Shown piece after piece: positions 37,873-46,015 of a stretch of 64,000 bases of DNA; within the stretch, counting starts at the first letter, position 1, and every line of letters begins with the position of its first letter. Below the pieces are notes generated by a model that saw nothing but the letters and a program-made list of their open reading frames with translations, was not told the origin of the DNA and did not search any database. Both the position numbers and the translations under genes were made by a program. This stretch comes from an uncultured Collinsella sp. (lineage in GTDB: Bacteria > Actinomycetota > Coriobacteriia > Coriobacteriales > Coriobacteriaceae): NCBI GenBank assembly GCA_900767675.1, contig CAAFZX010000020.1, positions 1 to 64,000 of the forward strand. The letters run 5' to 3'.

Positions 37873-37881
37873 GATTCTCCA

Positions 37882-37939
37882 ATCTTGCTCTCTAGCTAAT
37901 CAAAATTATAGCGATTCTTGATTAATTAGAGAGCAAGAT
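37882..37939 (-). promoter_or_regulatory. Promoter flanked by a 22-base inverted repeat
   Basis: Arms 37882-37903 and 37918-37939 (ATCTTGCTCTCTA at the outer ends, TAATCAA at the inner ends) match at 20 of 22 positions. The 14-base spacer plus the left arm's inner end contain TATAAT on the minus strand, 33 bases before the ATPase start codon. An operator that wraps the -10 box would allow strong repression, and the same sequence could be a hairpin in the transcript if it starts further upstream. Confidence 0.65.
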
Positions 37940-37989
37940 AATGTCTGACTTGATTAACACTTAAGCAAGTTTTTTCACTATTACTGCTC

Positions 37990-38045
37990 GAAGGATGCCG
38001 AGTGGCTGAGAGGACAACCAAGCTCGAATGCGACTCCCTGGACAG
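37990..38045 (+). pseudogene. tRNA-Ser-like 5' remnant
   Basis: GGATGCCGAGTGGCTGAGAG followed by GACAACC and CTCGAA matches the 5' half of a bacterial serine tRNA (acceptor/D-arm and an anticodon-loop-like CTCGAA, suggesting CGA). The second half and the stem pairing are missing, so it is not a working tRNA. It lies next to the ATPase gene and could mark an old insertion at a tRNA. Confidence 0.45.
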
Positions 38046-38051
38046 TCGATT

Positions 38052-38083
38052 TGGGACGGGACTTTTTTGACTACCCCGTCCCA
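38052..38083. repeat. Short palindrome TGGGACGGG / CCCGTCCCA
   Basis: A 9-bp stem (38052-38060 with 38075-38083) with a T-rich 14-base loop. It lies downstream of the small gene at 38117-38290 on the minus strand and may terminate it. The loop carries ACTTTTTTGACTA, so it may instead be a REP-like unit. Confidence 0.5.
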
Positions 38084-38116
38084 GAAAATCATCGCCAAAT
38101 TAGCTACTTGATGCAA

Positions 38117-38290
38117 TTAGCGCCACGGGTCAGCTTCGAACATCGGCTCGCGCTCGGGGCGGCGATCGCTGTAGGGATCGTAGCCGTCATCGTCCTCGTT
38201 CTCGGCACGGATGTAGGGGTCGCGCGGCTTGGGCGCCGGTTTGGACGTGGGCCTGGGCGCCGGCGCGCTTGTCTTGATCTCGTCTTTCAT
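38117..38290 (-). CDS. Small hypothetical protein (57 residues)
   Basis: A short protein reading MKDEIKTSAPAPRPTSKPAP for its first 20 residues, then KPRDPYIRAENEDDDGYDPY and an end SDRRPEREPMFEADPWR. The N-terminal half is Pro/Ala/Lys-rich and the second half is acidic and aromatic with several DPY-like motifs, so it is likely disordered. AAGGAG lies 8 bases upstream of the ATG at 38290 (a closer ATG at 38296 is too near that site). It follows clpB on the same strand but behind a strong terminator. No family is recognised. The codon pattern and ribosome-binding site favour a real gene. Confidence 0.65.
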   Translation of the reverse strand: MKDEIKTSAPAPRPTSKPAPKPRDPYIRAENEDDDGYDPYSDRRPEREPMFEADPWR

Positions 38291-38340
38291 CTGCATAGCT
38301 CCTTACATCGCATCCGCTCAACATCATCGATTGTCGCACG

Positions 38341-38377
38341 AAAAAGGGCGGCGGACCCGATTGGATCCGCCGCCCTT
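38341..38377 (-). terminator. Rho-independent terminator of clpB
   Basis: A perfect 12-bp stem (AAGGGCGGCGGA, 38344-38355, with 38366-38377) followed on the minus strand by TTTTT. It lies about 45 bases past the clpB stop. Confidence 0.9.
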
Positions 38378-38420
38378 GGCGTTTTGCGATGAGGGGCGGT
38401 TTTAAAGCCGGCCCCAAAAT

Positions 38421-41048
38421 CTACTCGGCATCGGGAACCTCGTAGGTGGCCGCCGGCGTGTTGTCGCACACGACGGTAAAGCCGCCGTCCTTGTCGACAT
38501 CGACCGTCACCTGATCACCCTCGCGCACCGTGCCGTCGATGATAGCGGCCGCGATGGCATCCACGACCTCGCGCTGCACCAGACGCTTGAGCGGACGGGC
38601 GCCAAAGACCGGGTCCAGGCCGCCCACGGCGAGCATCTGCTTGGCCGCCGGGGTGATGGCAAGCGTCATGCGCTCCTTAGCCAGGCGTGCGCGGACGTCG
38701 GCAAGCTGGATGTCGACGATCTTCTCGATCTGCGCCATGCCGAGCGGATGGAACACCACGATATCGTCGATACGGTTGAGGAACTCGGGGCGGAAGGTCT
38801 GAGCCATGGCCGCGTCGACCTGATGGCGCATCTCTTCCTCGTCCTTGCCCGAAAGCTCGGCGATAGCCTTGGAGCCCACGTTGCTCGTCATGATGATGAT
38901 CGTGTTCTTAAAGGACACCTGGCGACCCTGGCCGTCGGTCAGGCGGCCGTCGTCGAGCACCTGCAGCAGCACGTTGAAGACATCCGGATGGGCCTTCTCC
39001 ATCTCGTCGAGCAAGATCACGGAGTACGGACGACGGCGCACGGCCTCGGTGAGCTGGCCGCCCTCGTCGTAACCCACGTATCCCGGGGGCGCACCGATCA
39101 GACGCTGGACGCTGAATTTCTCCATGTACTCGGACATGTCGATACGCACGAGCGCGCGCTCGTCATCGAACAGGCACTCGGCCAGCGCCTTGGCGAGCTC
39201 TGTCTTGCCCACGCCGGTGGGGCCCAGGAAGAAGAAACTGCCGATGGGCTTGTCCGGATCGGAGAGGCCCGCACGGCTGCGACGCACAGCCGCGGCGACG
39301 GCGGAGACGGCCTCGTCCTGACCGATGACGCGCTTATGCAGCTCGCCCTCCAGGCCCTTCAGCTTGTCGAGCTCGCCCTGCATCATCTTGGACACGGGCA
39401 CGCCGGTCCAGGCGCTCACGACCTCGGCGATCTCATCGGAAGTCACCTGTTCGTTGAGGCCCTCGCCGTCCTGCTGCTTTTGTGCCTCGAGCGCAGCCTC
39501 GGAATCGGCAATCTGCTGCTGCAGGCCCGGGATCACGGAGTAGCGCAACTCGGATGCACGGCCCAGGTCGCCGTTGCGCGTCGCGCGCTCCTCTTCGCTC
39601 TTGGCCTCGTCAAGCTGGCCCTTAAGCTCCTGCACGTGGTCGATGGCGTTCTTCTGGTTGAGCCAGCCGGCCTTTTGCACGTTGAGCTTTTCCTGAATCT
39701 CGGCGATCTCCTGGCGCAGGGCTTCCAGACGCTCCTTGGAGGCGTCGTCGGTCTCCTTCATAAGCGCCTGCTCCTCGATCTGCAGCTGGGTGAGCTGACG
39801 CGTGGTGGCGTCGATCTCGACCGGCATGCTGTCGAGCTCCATGCGTAGGCGGCTTGCCGCCTCATCGACCAGGTCGATGGCCTTGTCGGGCAGGAAGCGG
39901 TCGGCGATGTAGCGATCGGAGAGGTCGGCAGCTGCCACGAGCGCGCTATCGGTGATATGCACGCCGTGGAAGATCTCGTACTTCTCCTTGAGGCCACGCA
40001 GGATCGAGATGGTGTCCTCGACGGTAGGCTCGCTGACCATTACGGTCTGGAAACGACGTGCGAGCGCCGCGTCCTTCTCGATGTACTTGCGGTATTCGTC
40101 GAGCGTAGTCGCGCCGATCGCGTGCAAGTCACCACGGGCGAGCGCCGGCTTGAGGATGTTGCCGGCGTCCATGGAGCCTTCGGTGGCACCCGCGCCCACG
40201 ATGGTGTGGAGCTCATCGATGAACAGGATGACCTTGCCTTCGGACTTTTGCACTTCTTTGAGCACGGCCTTCAAGCGGTCCTCGAACTCGCCGCGGTACT
40301 TGGCGCCGGCGACCAGCGCGCTCATGTCGAGCTCGATGAGGTCGCGGTCGCGCAGGGTGCTCGGCACGTCGCCGGCCACGATACGCTGGGCGATGCCCTC
40401 GACGATGGCCGTCTTGCCGACGCCCGGCTCGCCGATGAGCACGGGGTTGTTCTTGGTGCGACGGGACAGGACCTGGATGGTACGACGGATCTCGTCGGTA
40501 CGACCGATGACAGGGTCGAGCTTGCCGGCGCGGGCGAGGTCGCAGATGTTGCGACCGTACTGCTCCAGCGCCTCAAACTGCGTCTTGTCCTCGGCAGACG
40601 TCACGCGGTCATCGCCGCGCAGCTCCTCGTAGACTTGCTCGATGCGCTCCTTGGTCACGCCGGCGTCGCGCAGAACGCGGCCGGCCTCGCCCTTGTCCTC
40701 GGCAAGCGCCATCAGCAGATGCTCGGTCACCACAAAGCTGTCGCCCATCTTGGTGGCCTTCTTCTCGGCCTTTTCGATGACGCGGACGAGCTCGTTGGAC
40801 AGGCCCATCTGCTGACCCTCGCCCGAAACCTTGGGCGCGTGGTCGATGGCATCTTGTGTGGAGCGTGCGAGCTGGGCCGGGTCGGCACCGATGCGCTCGA
40901 TGATCACGGAGATATTGCGCTCGCCGGCACCGAGCAGGGCGGACAGCAGGTGAATCGGCTCCACCGCGCCGGCCTGCGCGTCGGCAGCCACGCTCATGGC
41001 GGTCTGCAGCGCCTCGCGCGACGTCATTGCTAGCTTATCGATTCTCAT
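38421..41048 (-). CDS. clpB: ATP-dependent disaggregase ClpB
   Basis: An 875-residue class 1 Hsp100 protein. N-terminal Clp repeat domain (about 5-145), first AAA domain with Walker A GEPGVGKT (near 205) and [13 protein letters not shown], a long coiled-coil middle domain (about 400-530) specific to ClpB, and a second AAA domain with GPTGVGKT (near 607) and the GYVGYDEGG pore loop. It cooperates with DnaK/DnaJ/GrpE to dissolve protein aggregates. ATG at 41048 with GAGAGGTGAT upstream. The C-terminus is slightly longer than usual. Its upstream region carries the 27-base element also found before dnaK, which suggests shared heat-shock control, possibly by the HspR encoded 5 kb away. Confidence 0.97.
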   Translation of the reverse strand: MRIDKLAMTSREALQTAMSVAADAQAGAVEPIHLLSALLGAGERNISVIIERIGADPAQLARSTQDAIDHAPKVSGEGQQMGLSNELVRVIEKAEKKATKMGDSFVVTEHLLMALAEDKGEAGRVLRDAGVTKERIEQVYEELRGDDRVTSAEDKTQFEALEQYGRNICDLARAGKLDPVIGRTDEIRRTIQVLSRRTKNNPVLIGEPGVGKTAIVEGIAQRIVAGDVPSTLRDRDLIELDMSALVAGAKYRGEFEDRLKAVLKEVQKSEGKVILFIDELHTIVGAGATEGSMDAGNILKPALARGDLHAIGATTLDEYRKYIEKDAALARRFQTVMVSEPTVEDTISILRGLKEKYEIFHGVHITDSALVAAADLSDRYIADRFLPDKAIDLVDEAASRLRMELDSMPVEIDATTRQLTQLQIEEQALMKETDDASKERLEALRQEIAEIQEKLNVQKAGWLNQKNAIDHVQELKGQLDEAKSEEERATRNGDLGRASELRYSVIPGLQQQIADSEAALEAQKQQDGEGLNEQVTSDEIAEVVSAWTGVPVSKMMQGELDKLKGLEGELHKRVIGQDEAVSAVAAAVRRSRAGLSDPDKPIGSFFFLGPTGVGKTELAKALAECLFDDERALVRIDMSEYMEKFSVQRLIGAPPGYVGYDEGGQLTEAVRRRPYSVILLDEMEKAHPDVFNVLLQVLDDGRLTDGQGRQVSFKNTIIIMTSNVGSKAIAELSGKDEEEMRHQVDAAMAQTFRPEFLNRIDDIVVFHPLGMAQIEKIVDIQLADVRARLAKERMTLAITPAAKQMLAVGGLDPVFGARPLKRLVQREVVDAIAAAIIDGTVREGDQVTVDVDKDGGFTVVCDNTPAATYEVPDAE

Positions 41049-41137
41049 GGAATCACCTCTCTTGGGGCGGCCGCCCTACGGGGCGGCTTCACGTTGTTCG
41101 AGAAGTATTGTTGCCAGCTTTGTACGATCTTATACAC

Positions 41138-41164
41138 AAATCTAAGTCTCTATATATAAGATTT
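41138..41164 (-). promoter_or_regulatory. Candidate heat-shock operator upstream of clpB
   Basis: On the plus strand the element reads AAATCTAAGTC-N5-ATATAAGATTT. The same two 11-base arms with the same 5-base gap occur at 50427-50453 upstream of dnaK. The ends (AAATCT and AGATTT) form an inverted repeat. It lies about 90 bases before the clpB start. It does not match HAIR (CTTGAGT-N7-ACTCAAG) or CIRCE. Confidence 0.75.
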
Positions 41165-41226
41165 TCTGAGTGATTGAAAGATAGGGAGCAGGCGCGCTCA
41201 CCCGCTACAGCCTCGTCCCCTTACTA

Positions 41227-41446
41227 TCTCAATCTGTAACATCTAGCGGCTGTTTCTGGCTCCAGATGTTACAGATCGAGACGAATTGTTCAGCGGCGCC
41301 CGTTTGTCTCAATCTGTAACATCTAGTCGGCAAATAGAGCTCTATCTGTTACAAATCGAGACGAACAGAAAACACCCGGATCAAGAATCTAAATCTGTAA
41401 CACCAAGCCCTCTTTTAGCGGCCAAGATGTTACAAATCGAGACAGA
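41227..41446. repeat. Three spaced palindromic units (TCTGTAACATCT type)
   Basis: Units at about 41227-41283, 41307-41364 and 41388-41446 each begin with TCT(C)AATCTGTAACA and end with TGTTACA(G/A)ATCGAGAC, so each is an inverted repeat of about 18-20 bases per arm. The loops differ in sequence (15-20 bases), while the arms are kept. The regular spacing of about 80 bases suggests a repeat family able to amplify locally. Confidence 0.8.
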
Positions 41447-41453
41447 CCGAAAA

Positions 41454-41486
41454 CCACCACAAAGAGGACAGGTACCTTTGTGGTGG
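41454..41486. repeat. CCACCACAAAGG-type palindromic repeat, copy 1
   Basis: CCACCACAAAG at one end pairs with CTTTGTGGTGG at the other around AGGACAGGTAC. Further copies lie at 42258-42290 and, inverted in the loop, at 43122-43154. It ends 10 bases before the stop of the next gene. Confidence 0.8.
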
Positions 41487-41495
41487 TCGCGGTCT

Positions 41496-42167
41496 CTACT
41501 CCTTCGCCGAACCCGTACTTCCCGATTCGACGGTCCAGGGCATCTCATCCTCGAACAGCCATGTACGGGCAGACCCACTATCGCGTGCAGTCTGTGGGTC
41601 GGGCAAGCAGGTCTGTTCATAGGCATCCTGAATGCACTGACCCATGAAATCGTTGAGCTCGGTCTGGTTGCCCTCCATGACATAGGCGACATCGCCGTCC
41701 AAGATGTAGATACCCGGCCCCTCATTGCCCTCGTAGCCGGGATCGTACGAAACATCACATAACTTGGCGCCATTCGCGGTGTCCAACTCGATGGACGAGC
41801 GGCATCCGCCAACCATGTCGTTCGCTTTTGCCCGATAGGACGCATATCCATACCAGCGCTTAAAGGTTTTGCCCCTGAGCAGCTCGGACGCCCTGTCGAT
41901 CAGACTAGAATCCGTGGTATAGCGCATAGCCCCAAGCTGAATATGTGGATAATTACTAATGCCCAGCGCAGCCGGTTGCTCATCAAAATCAACGGTAATG
42001 GTCTCAGGCTTGTCGTCGCCGGTCAGAAGTTCGACAGATTGAGTCACAGGCTTGACCACCGGCTCCGTCACCGCAGCAGGTAGAAACGCCATGCCGACAG
42101 CGCCCATGCCAACCACAGTGATCGCAAGCGCCAAGACAATCAATCCAATACGGGCAGAACGGCTCAC
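41496..42167 (-). CDS. Membrane-anchored hypothetical protein
   Basis: About 223 residues from a GTG at 42167, giving (M)SRSARIGLIVLALAITVVG. This start places a short basic segment before the single membrane span and has GGGG-type purines upstream; a longer frame from 42206 adds 13 residues. The exterior part has a segment FDEQPAALGISNYPHIQLGA, RWYGYASYRAKANDMVGGC and a C-terminal Cys pair region around CIQDAYEQTCLPD. I do not recognise the family. It is flanked on both sides by copies of the same CCACCACAAAGG palindrome, which suggests a mobile or recombining segment. Confidence 0.65.
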   Translation of the reverse strand: MSRSARIGLIVLALAITVVGMGAVGMAFLPAAVTEPVVKPVTQSVELLTGDDKPETITVDFDEQPAALGISNYPHIQLGAMRYTTDSSLIDRASELLRGKTFKRWYGYASYRAKANDMVGGCRSSIELDTANGAKLCDVSYDPGYEGNEGPGIYILDGDVAYVMEGNQTELNDFMGQCIQDAYEQTCLPDPQTARDSGSARTWLFEDEMPWTVESGSTGSAKE

Positions 42168-42257
42168 GGCAAAACACCCCACAATGCAAACCTTCGCCAC
42201 CTGCACTAATGATACCGCCAGCTAACACTATTACCAAAAGAAGCCGCGCGCTCCTCA

Positions 42258-42290
42258 CCACCACAAAGGGGACAGGCACCTTTGTGGTGG
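42258..42290. repeat. CCACCACAAAGG-type palindromic repeat, copy 2
   Basis: The cleanest copy: CCACCACAAAGG and CCTTTGTGGTGG form a near-perfect 12-bp stem around GGACAGGCA. Strings like GGACAGGCACCTTTGT are frequent REP-type elements in bacterial genomes, sometimes moved by RAYT transposases. Confidence 0.85.
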
Positions 42291-42401
42291 TTTTCGACGC
42301 TAACGGTCGACCATCTCGCGCCTTGAGATTAAACTTGAATTGTTCTCTGAACATATCCATTTCTGCCTATCCTCAACAGATCTTTGTCTCGAGGAGCGCA
42401 T

Positions 42402-43070
42402 ATGAAGCCGTCTCATTCCACCGGTCGCAACGTCATTACCATTTTCGCCATACCCATCGCGATGTTCTTCTTTATCGTCGTCACGCCCTTTTCCTTCGGT
42501 ATCGCCTCGCCCTTCGATTTATGCGGAATGGTCGACGCCGGCTCGCGTGCCACCTCGCTCTCCTTTATCTGTCGCTGTGTGTTTTACGAAGATGGAATTC
42601 CCACCGGAATTTGGCGGTCAAAGTTACCGCTGCTCAATCAGATCGACGGACGGTCTCCTTATTTCTGCCTTGAACCTCAGGCGATGAATTATTTGATCGA
42701 CGACCAGCCCCTCGACTCCATCACCCTCGCCTACGACTATGCTCCAAACACCGACGAGTGCCACATGAACCAAGTCCTCGACAAGCTACTTGGGCAGTGC
42801 GGGCTCACCGACGAGGCCGGTCGAACCATCGATAGCGACCAGAAATTAAAGCGAACAGAACTCCACCGTGTCGGAAAAATCAAAGGGCGAAGTGGGGCCG
42901 CCTACTGGCAGGCCTGGGCAATACGCGACAAGAGCGAATTCGGGCACAGCACCTATATGGTCACCGTCTACACCAGAGACGGAATCAAGGACAATGTTGA
43001 CGATTTCGCGTCATCCAAACTCGGCATCCCCAAAACAACCAAACCCGCCAACCCGGATGAAATTCTGTAG
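42402..43070 (+). CDS. Membrane-anchored hypothetical protein
   Basis: A 222-residue protein starting MKPSHSTGRNVITIFAIPIA. GAGGAG lies 6 bases upstream of the ATG at 42402, which is preferred to an upstream in-frame ATG at 42384. One membrane span (about 10-32) leads to an exterior domain with six or so cysteines (CGMV, FICRCVF, FCLEP, DECHMN, GQCGL), which suggests disulfides. The C-terminal half reads YWQAWAIRDKSEFGHSTYMV. I do not recognise the family. It is divergent from the previous anchored protein, with a palindromic repeat between them and another beyond its 3' end. Confidence 0.7.
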   Translation: MKPSHSTGRNVITIFAIPIAMFFFIVVTPFSFGIASPFDLCGMVDAGSRATSLSFICRCVFYEDGIPTGIWRSKLPLLNQIDGRSPYFCLEPQAMNYLIDDQPLDSITLAYDYAPNTDECHMNQVLDKLLGQCGLTDEAGRTIDSDQKLKRTELHRVGKIKGRSGAAYWQAWAIRDKSEFGHSTYMVTVYTRDGIKDNVDDFASSKLGIPKTTKPANPDEIL

Positions 43071-43121
43071 AGCCCATTAACATGCCGCTCAACGATCACA
43101 ACAACATCGAGCTAGTCCCCA

Positions 43122-43154
43122 CCACCACAAAGGTGCCTGTCCCCAATGTGGCGG
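43122..43154. repeat. CCACCACAAAGG-type palindromic repeat, copy 3 (inverted loop)
   Basis: CCACCACAAAGGTGCCTGTC followed by CCCAATGTGGCGG. The loop is the reverse complement of the loop in copy 2, so this copy is in the opposite orientation, and one arm has diverged. Confidence 0.75.
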
Positions 43155-43249
43155 TTTTCGACAAAAAGAAGCCGCCCCGATAACAGAAGCGGCATCAAGC
43201 AAGTCTATTTTTAGCGTCCCTCAAGACCCAACGAGAACGCAGAAATGTA

Positions 43250-43323
43250 GCCCGGGGCTTACCCTTTCCCGAACGCGACCCTCGCGAAGCGCGTGAGCGA
43301 GCGGGAAAGGGTAAGCCCCGGGC
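43250..43323. terminator. Long GC hairpin with perfect 22-base arms
   Basis: Arms 43250-43271 (GCCCGGGGCTTACCCTTTCC start) and 43302-43323 are perfect reverse complements around a 30-base spacer with a minor GCGCG repeat. It lies 16 bases past the hydratase stop codon and 180 bases past the end of the small membrane-protein gene, so it probably acts as a bidirectional terminator. Confidence 0.65.
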
Positions 43324-43338
43324 GGACAATTAAGTGCG

Positions 43339-45639
43339 TTACTCGGCAGCGGCCTTGAACTTGTTGTAGTTGATCAGGCAGCCGGCCTTGACGATGGCAC
43401 GCTCCTCGGCCGTCATATCGGCAATGTAGAGTTCAATCTGCTCGACCGAACCGTCGGCACGCACCACGTAGGCAGCGATGCTCTTTAGATCGCCATCGAG
43501 CGCGGCACGGATACCCGGCACGAAGACGTAGTCGCCCACCTCAAAGTTGGGCTCGGCCTCCATCTGGAAGGGCACCATGCCCCAGTTCATCACGTTGGAG
43601 CGATAGCGCTTGGTGGCGTACTCGTGGACGATGTTGGCCAAGCCGCCAATCACGCGCTGGCAGCTCGCGGCCTGCTCGCGGGCAGAACCGTCACCGGGCT
43701 TCTTGGCATAGAGCATGGAGCCGTACTCGGTCGCCTTGGCGTCGGCAGCGACACCCGCGCCGGCCAGCGCCTCAAACACACCAGCAAGCTCGGCATCGAG
43801 CGCCGCCAGGTCGCCCGCGGCCTCGCCGGCCACGCGACGCTTCTCCACGGCGTCGACCTCCTTGGAACGACCGACGTAGGCCGGATCGCGGCGGCTGAGC
43901 GTAAACTCGGCCAGACCCAGCGGGTTGGAGCGGAAGGAGCTCGTCTCGCCCGAGGGAATGAGCTCGTCGGTCGTGGTGACCGGGTCCATGATCTTAGAGC
44001 ACACCTTGAGCAGGATATCGTCGCCGAGCGGCTCCATCGCGGGCCACGGCTTGATGTTGGGGCCTTCGACCAGCTCGTCGGCAGGCTCCGCCTTGCCAAA
44101 GCCCCAGTACACGCGCTTTTTGTACGGCGCATCGTCAAAGGTGTACTCGCAGGCCTCATCCCAAGTCTCCTCGGGCAGGTCGGTCGCCGGCGTCAGGACG
44201 CCGCCGTTGGCAGCCGTCGCCGCAATGGAGCGGGCGTCCATCAGGGCCACGGCGCTCAGCTGGCCATTACCCGGCTTGGAACCCTCGCGGTTGGGGAAGT
44301 TGCGCGTAGTGTGGCGGATCGAAAGGCCGTTGTTGGCAGGCGTATCGCCGGCGCCGAAGCACGGGCCGCAGAACGCCGTGCGCACGATCGCGCCGGCCTC
44401 CATGAGGTCGTAGATATAGCCACGGCGTGTAAGCTCGAGTGCCACGGGCTGGCTCGTGGGATAGACCGACAGCGAGAACTCGCCGCAGCCGGTGTTGGCG
44501 CCCTTGAGCACGCGAGCAGCCTGGACCACGGAGTCGTAGTTGCCGCCCGAGCAGCCGGCGATAACGCCCTGCTGCACGTGCAGCTTGCCGTCGACGATCT
44601 TGTCGAGCAGGCTAAAGTGCGTCTTGCCCTCGCCGATCTTGGCGGCCTCGAGCTCCACCTCGTGAAGGATGTCCTCGAGGTTCTCGTTGAGCTCGTCGAT
44701 CTCAAAGCCGTTGGAAGGATGGAACGGCAGCGCGATCATGGGCTTGATGCTCGACAGGTCGACCTCGACGCAGCCGTCGTAGTAGGCGACATCGGCGGGC
44801 TTGAGCTCGCGGTAGTCGTCGCCGCGACCGTGCATGGCCAGGAATGCGTGCGTGTCCTCGTCGGTGGCCCAGATGCTCGACAGGCAGGTGGTCTCGGTGG
44901 TCATGACGTCGACGCCGTTGCGGTAATCGGTCGTCATGCTCGCGATGCCCGGGCCCACAAACTCCATGACCTTGTTCTTAACGTAGCCCTTGGCAAAGAC
45001 GGCGCGGATGATGGCGAGTGCCACATCGTGCGGGCCAACGCCGGGACGCGGGGCGCCCGTGAGGTAGATGGCGACAACGCCGGGATAGGCGACATCGTAG
45101 GTGTCACGCAGCAGCTGCTTTGCCAGCTCGCCGCCGCCCTCGCCCACGGCCATGGTGCCCAGGGCGCCGTAGCGGGTGTGCGAGTCGGAACCCAGGATCA
45201 TCTTGCCGCAACCGGCAAAGTTCTCACGCATAAAGGAGTGGATAACGGCGATGTGCGGCGGGACGAAGATGCCGCCGTACTTTTTGGCAGCCGAGAGGCC
45301 AAAGACATGGTCGTCCTCGTTGATGGTGCCGCCCACGGCGCACAGCGAGTTGTGGCAGTTGGTAAGCACGTAGGGCAGCGGGAACTGCTCCATGCCCGAG
45401 GCGCGCGCCGTCTGGATGATGCCGACAAAGGTGATGTCGTGGCTCGCCATGGCATCGAAGTGAATCTTGAGCGCCTCGGGGTCGCCGGACGTATTGTGTG
45501 CCTGAAGGATCGAATACGCGATGGTGCCACGCTTGGCGTCCTCGGGCGTCTGCGTAATACCGCGCTCGGCAGCCTCGGCCGCAGGCACAACCTCACTGCC
45601 ACCGCGCAGGTAGATGCCGTCCTCGTACAGCTTAACCAT
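43339..45639 (-). CDS. Aconitase-superfamily hydratase (YbhJ-like)
   Basis: A 766-residue hydratase resembling Escherichia coli YbhJ, a member of the aconitase superfamily that is not the TCA-cycle enzyme. It should bind a [4Fe-4S] cluster and move or remove water on a carboxylic acid; the substrate is unknown. Visible motifs: [41 protein letters not shown], a cluster-associated [12 protein letters not shown] following RTAFCGPC, and [10 protein letters not shown]. The swivel domain ([14 protein letters not shown]) is near the C-terminus. The start at 45639 has GGGAGAC upstream; a 15-residue upstream frame has no such site. It stands alone between two repeat-rich gaps, downstream of hspR on the same strand. 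Confidence 0.9.
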   Translation of the reverse strand: MVKLYEDGIYLRGGSEVVPAAEAAERGITQTPEDAKRGTIAYSILQAHNTSGDPEALKIHFDAMASHDITFVGIIQTARASGMEQFPLPYVLTNCHNSLCAVGGTINEDDHVFGLSAAKKYGGIFVPPHIAVIHSFMRENFAGCGKMILGSDSHTRYGALGTMAVGEGGGELAKQLLRDTYDVAYPGVVAIYLTGAPRPGVGPHDVALAIIRAVFAKGYVKNKVMEFVGPGIASMTTDYRNGVDVMTTETTCLSSIWATDEDTHAFLAMHGRGDDYRELKPADVAYYDGCVEVDLSSIKPMIALPFHPSNGFEIDELNENLEDILHEVELEAAKIGEGKTHFSLLDKIVDGKLHVQQGVIAGCSGGNYDSVVQAARVLKGANTGCGEFSLSVYPTSQPVALELTRRGYIYDLMEAGAIVRTAFCGPCFGAGDTPANNGLSIRHTTRNFPNREGSKPGNGQLSAVALMDARSIAATAANGGVLTPATDLPEETWDEACEYTFDDAPYKKRVYWGFGKAEPADELVEGPNIKPWPAMEPLGDDILLKVCSKIMDPVTTTDELIPSGETSSFRSNPLGLAEFTLSRRDPAYVGRSKEVDAVEKRRVAGEAAGDLAALDAELAGVFEALAGAGVAADAKATEYGSMLYAKKPGDGSAREQAASCQRVIGGLANIVHEYATKRYRSNVMNWGMVPFQMEAEPNFEVGDYVFVPGIRAALDGDLKSIAAYVVRADGSVEQIELYIADMTAEERAIVKAGCLINYNKFKAAAE

Positions 45640-45811
45640 ACTGTCTCCCACTCTGCCCGAAAGGCTCGGGCGCATAGCATACATTCGTTCAATATCGTGC
45701 CATAGAACAGTTGCGAGTGGGTTGCGAATCTACACGTTCACTTTATCTCAGTAAAGTAAAGGACGAGCCCGGTGTGAGGACGGCATATCTGGCGCAAGAG
45801 CGTCCCTTTCG

Positions 45812-45843
45812 ACTAGTCATTTAAGAACGTCCCCAATGACTAC
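45812..45843. repeat. Half copy of the GTCATTGGGGACGTTCTT repeat
   Basis: ACTAGTCATTTAAGAACGTC and CCCAATGACTAC match the central part and right arm of the element at 29509-29566. The left arm is absent, replaced by GAGCGTCCCTTTCG. Confidence 0.75.
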
Positions 45844-45877
45844 CCAGACAATGCCGATGTTTTGGCGCGGACAGCGA

Positions 45878-45976
45878 AAGCCCGCCAGAGCGAGCAAGGT
45901 GCCTTGAAACGAGGCGGCATTGACCTTCTGGTCATGCCGCCGAAGTTGAAAGGCAGATTGCCGCTCTGGCGGGCTT
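45878..45976. repeat. Nested inverted repeat, 99 bases
   Basis: The outer arms AAGCCCGCCAGAGCG (45878-45892) and CGCTCTGGCGGGCTT (45962-45976) are perfect over 15 bases. Inside, AAGGTGCCTT and AAAGGCAG are near-complementary, and the centre pairs GGCGGCAT(T)GACC (45913-45925) with GGTCATGCCGCC (45930-45941). The result is a long stem with side loops, lying 40 bases past the hspR stop. It may be the terminator of the dnaK operon or a REP-pair element. Confidence 0.7.
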
Positions 45977-46015
45977 GCAGCGTCGGCCCGTTACGCGGTT
46001 CGTAGAACCGCGTAA

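Larger units (their letters stand above)
41049..41495. other. clpB upstream region with heat-shock element and three palindromic repeats
   Basis: No gene is supported in these 447 bases. From the clpB side it contains the 27-base element at 41138-41164, then three spaced palindromic units (41227-41446), and finally a CCACCACAAAGG-type palindrome (41454-41486) next to the stop of the following gene. Confidence 0.8.
45640..46015. other. Gap between hspR and the hydratase gene, rich in palindromes
   Basis: No gene is supported in these 376 bases. From left to right it contains the hydratase leader, a half copy of the GTCATTGGGGACGTTCTT repeat (45812-45843) and a nested inverted repeat of 99 bases (45878-45976). 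The hydratase promoter should lie around 45700-45760, where a TTTACTTTACTGAGATAAAG stretch on the minus strand is AT-rich, but no clear boxes were assigned. Confidence 0.55.

Noticed and set aside
37990..38060. TPP riboswitch suggested by GGCTGAGAGG
   Set aside because: The second conserved box (ACCTGATCTGG-like) is missing and no thiamine gene follows. A tRNA-Ser-like remnant fits better.
41049..41180. CIRCE or HAIR operator upstream of clpB and dnaK
   Set aside because: Neither TTAGCACTC-N9-GAGTGCTAA nor CTTGAGT-N7-ACTCAAG is present. The shared element has a different sequence and was reported as such.
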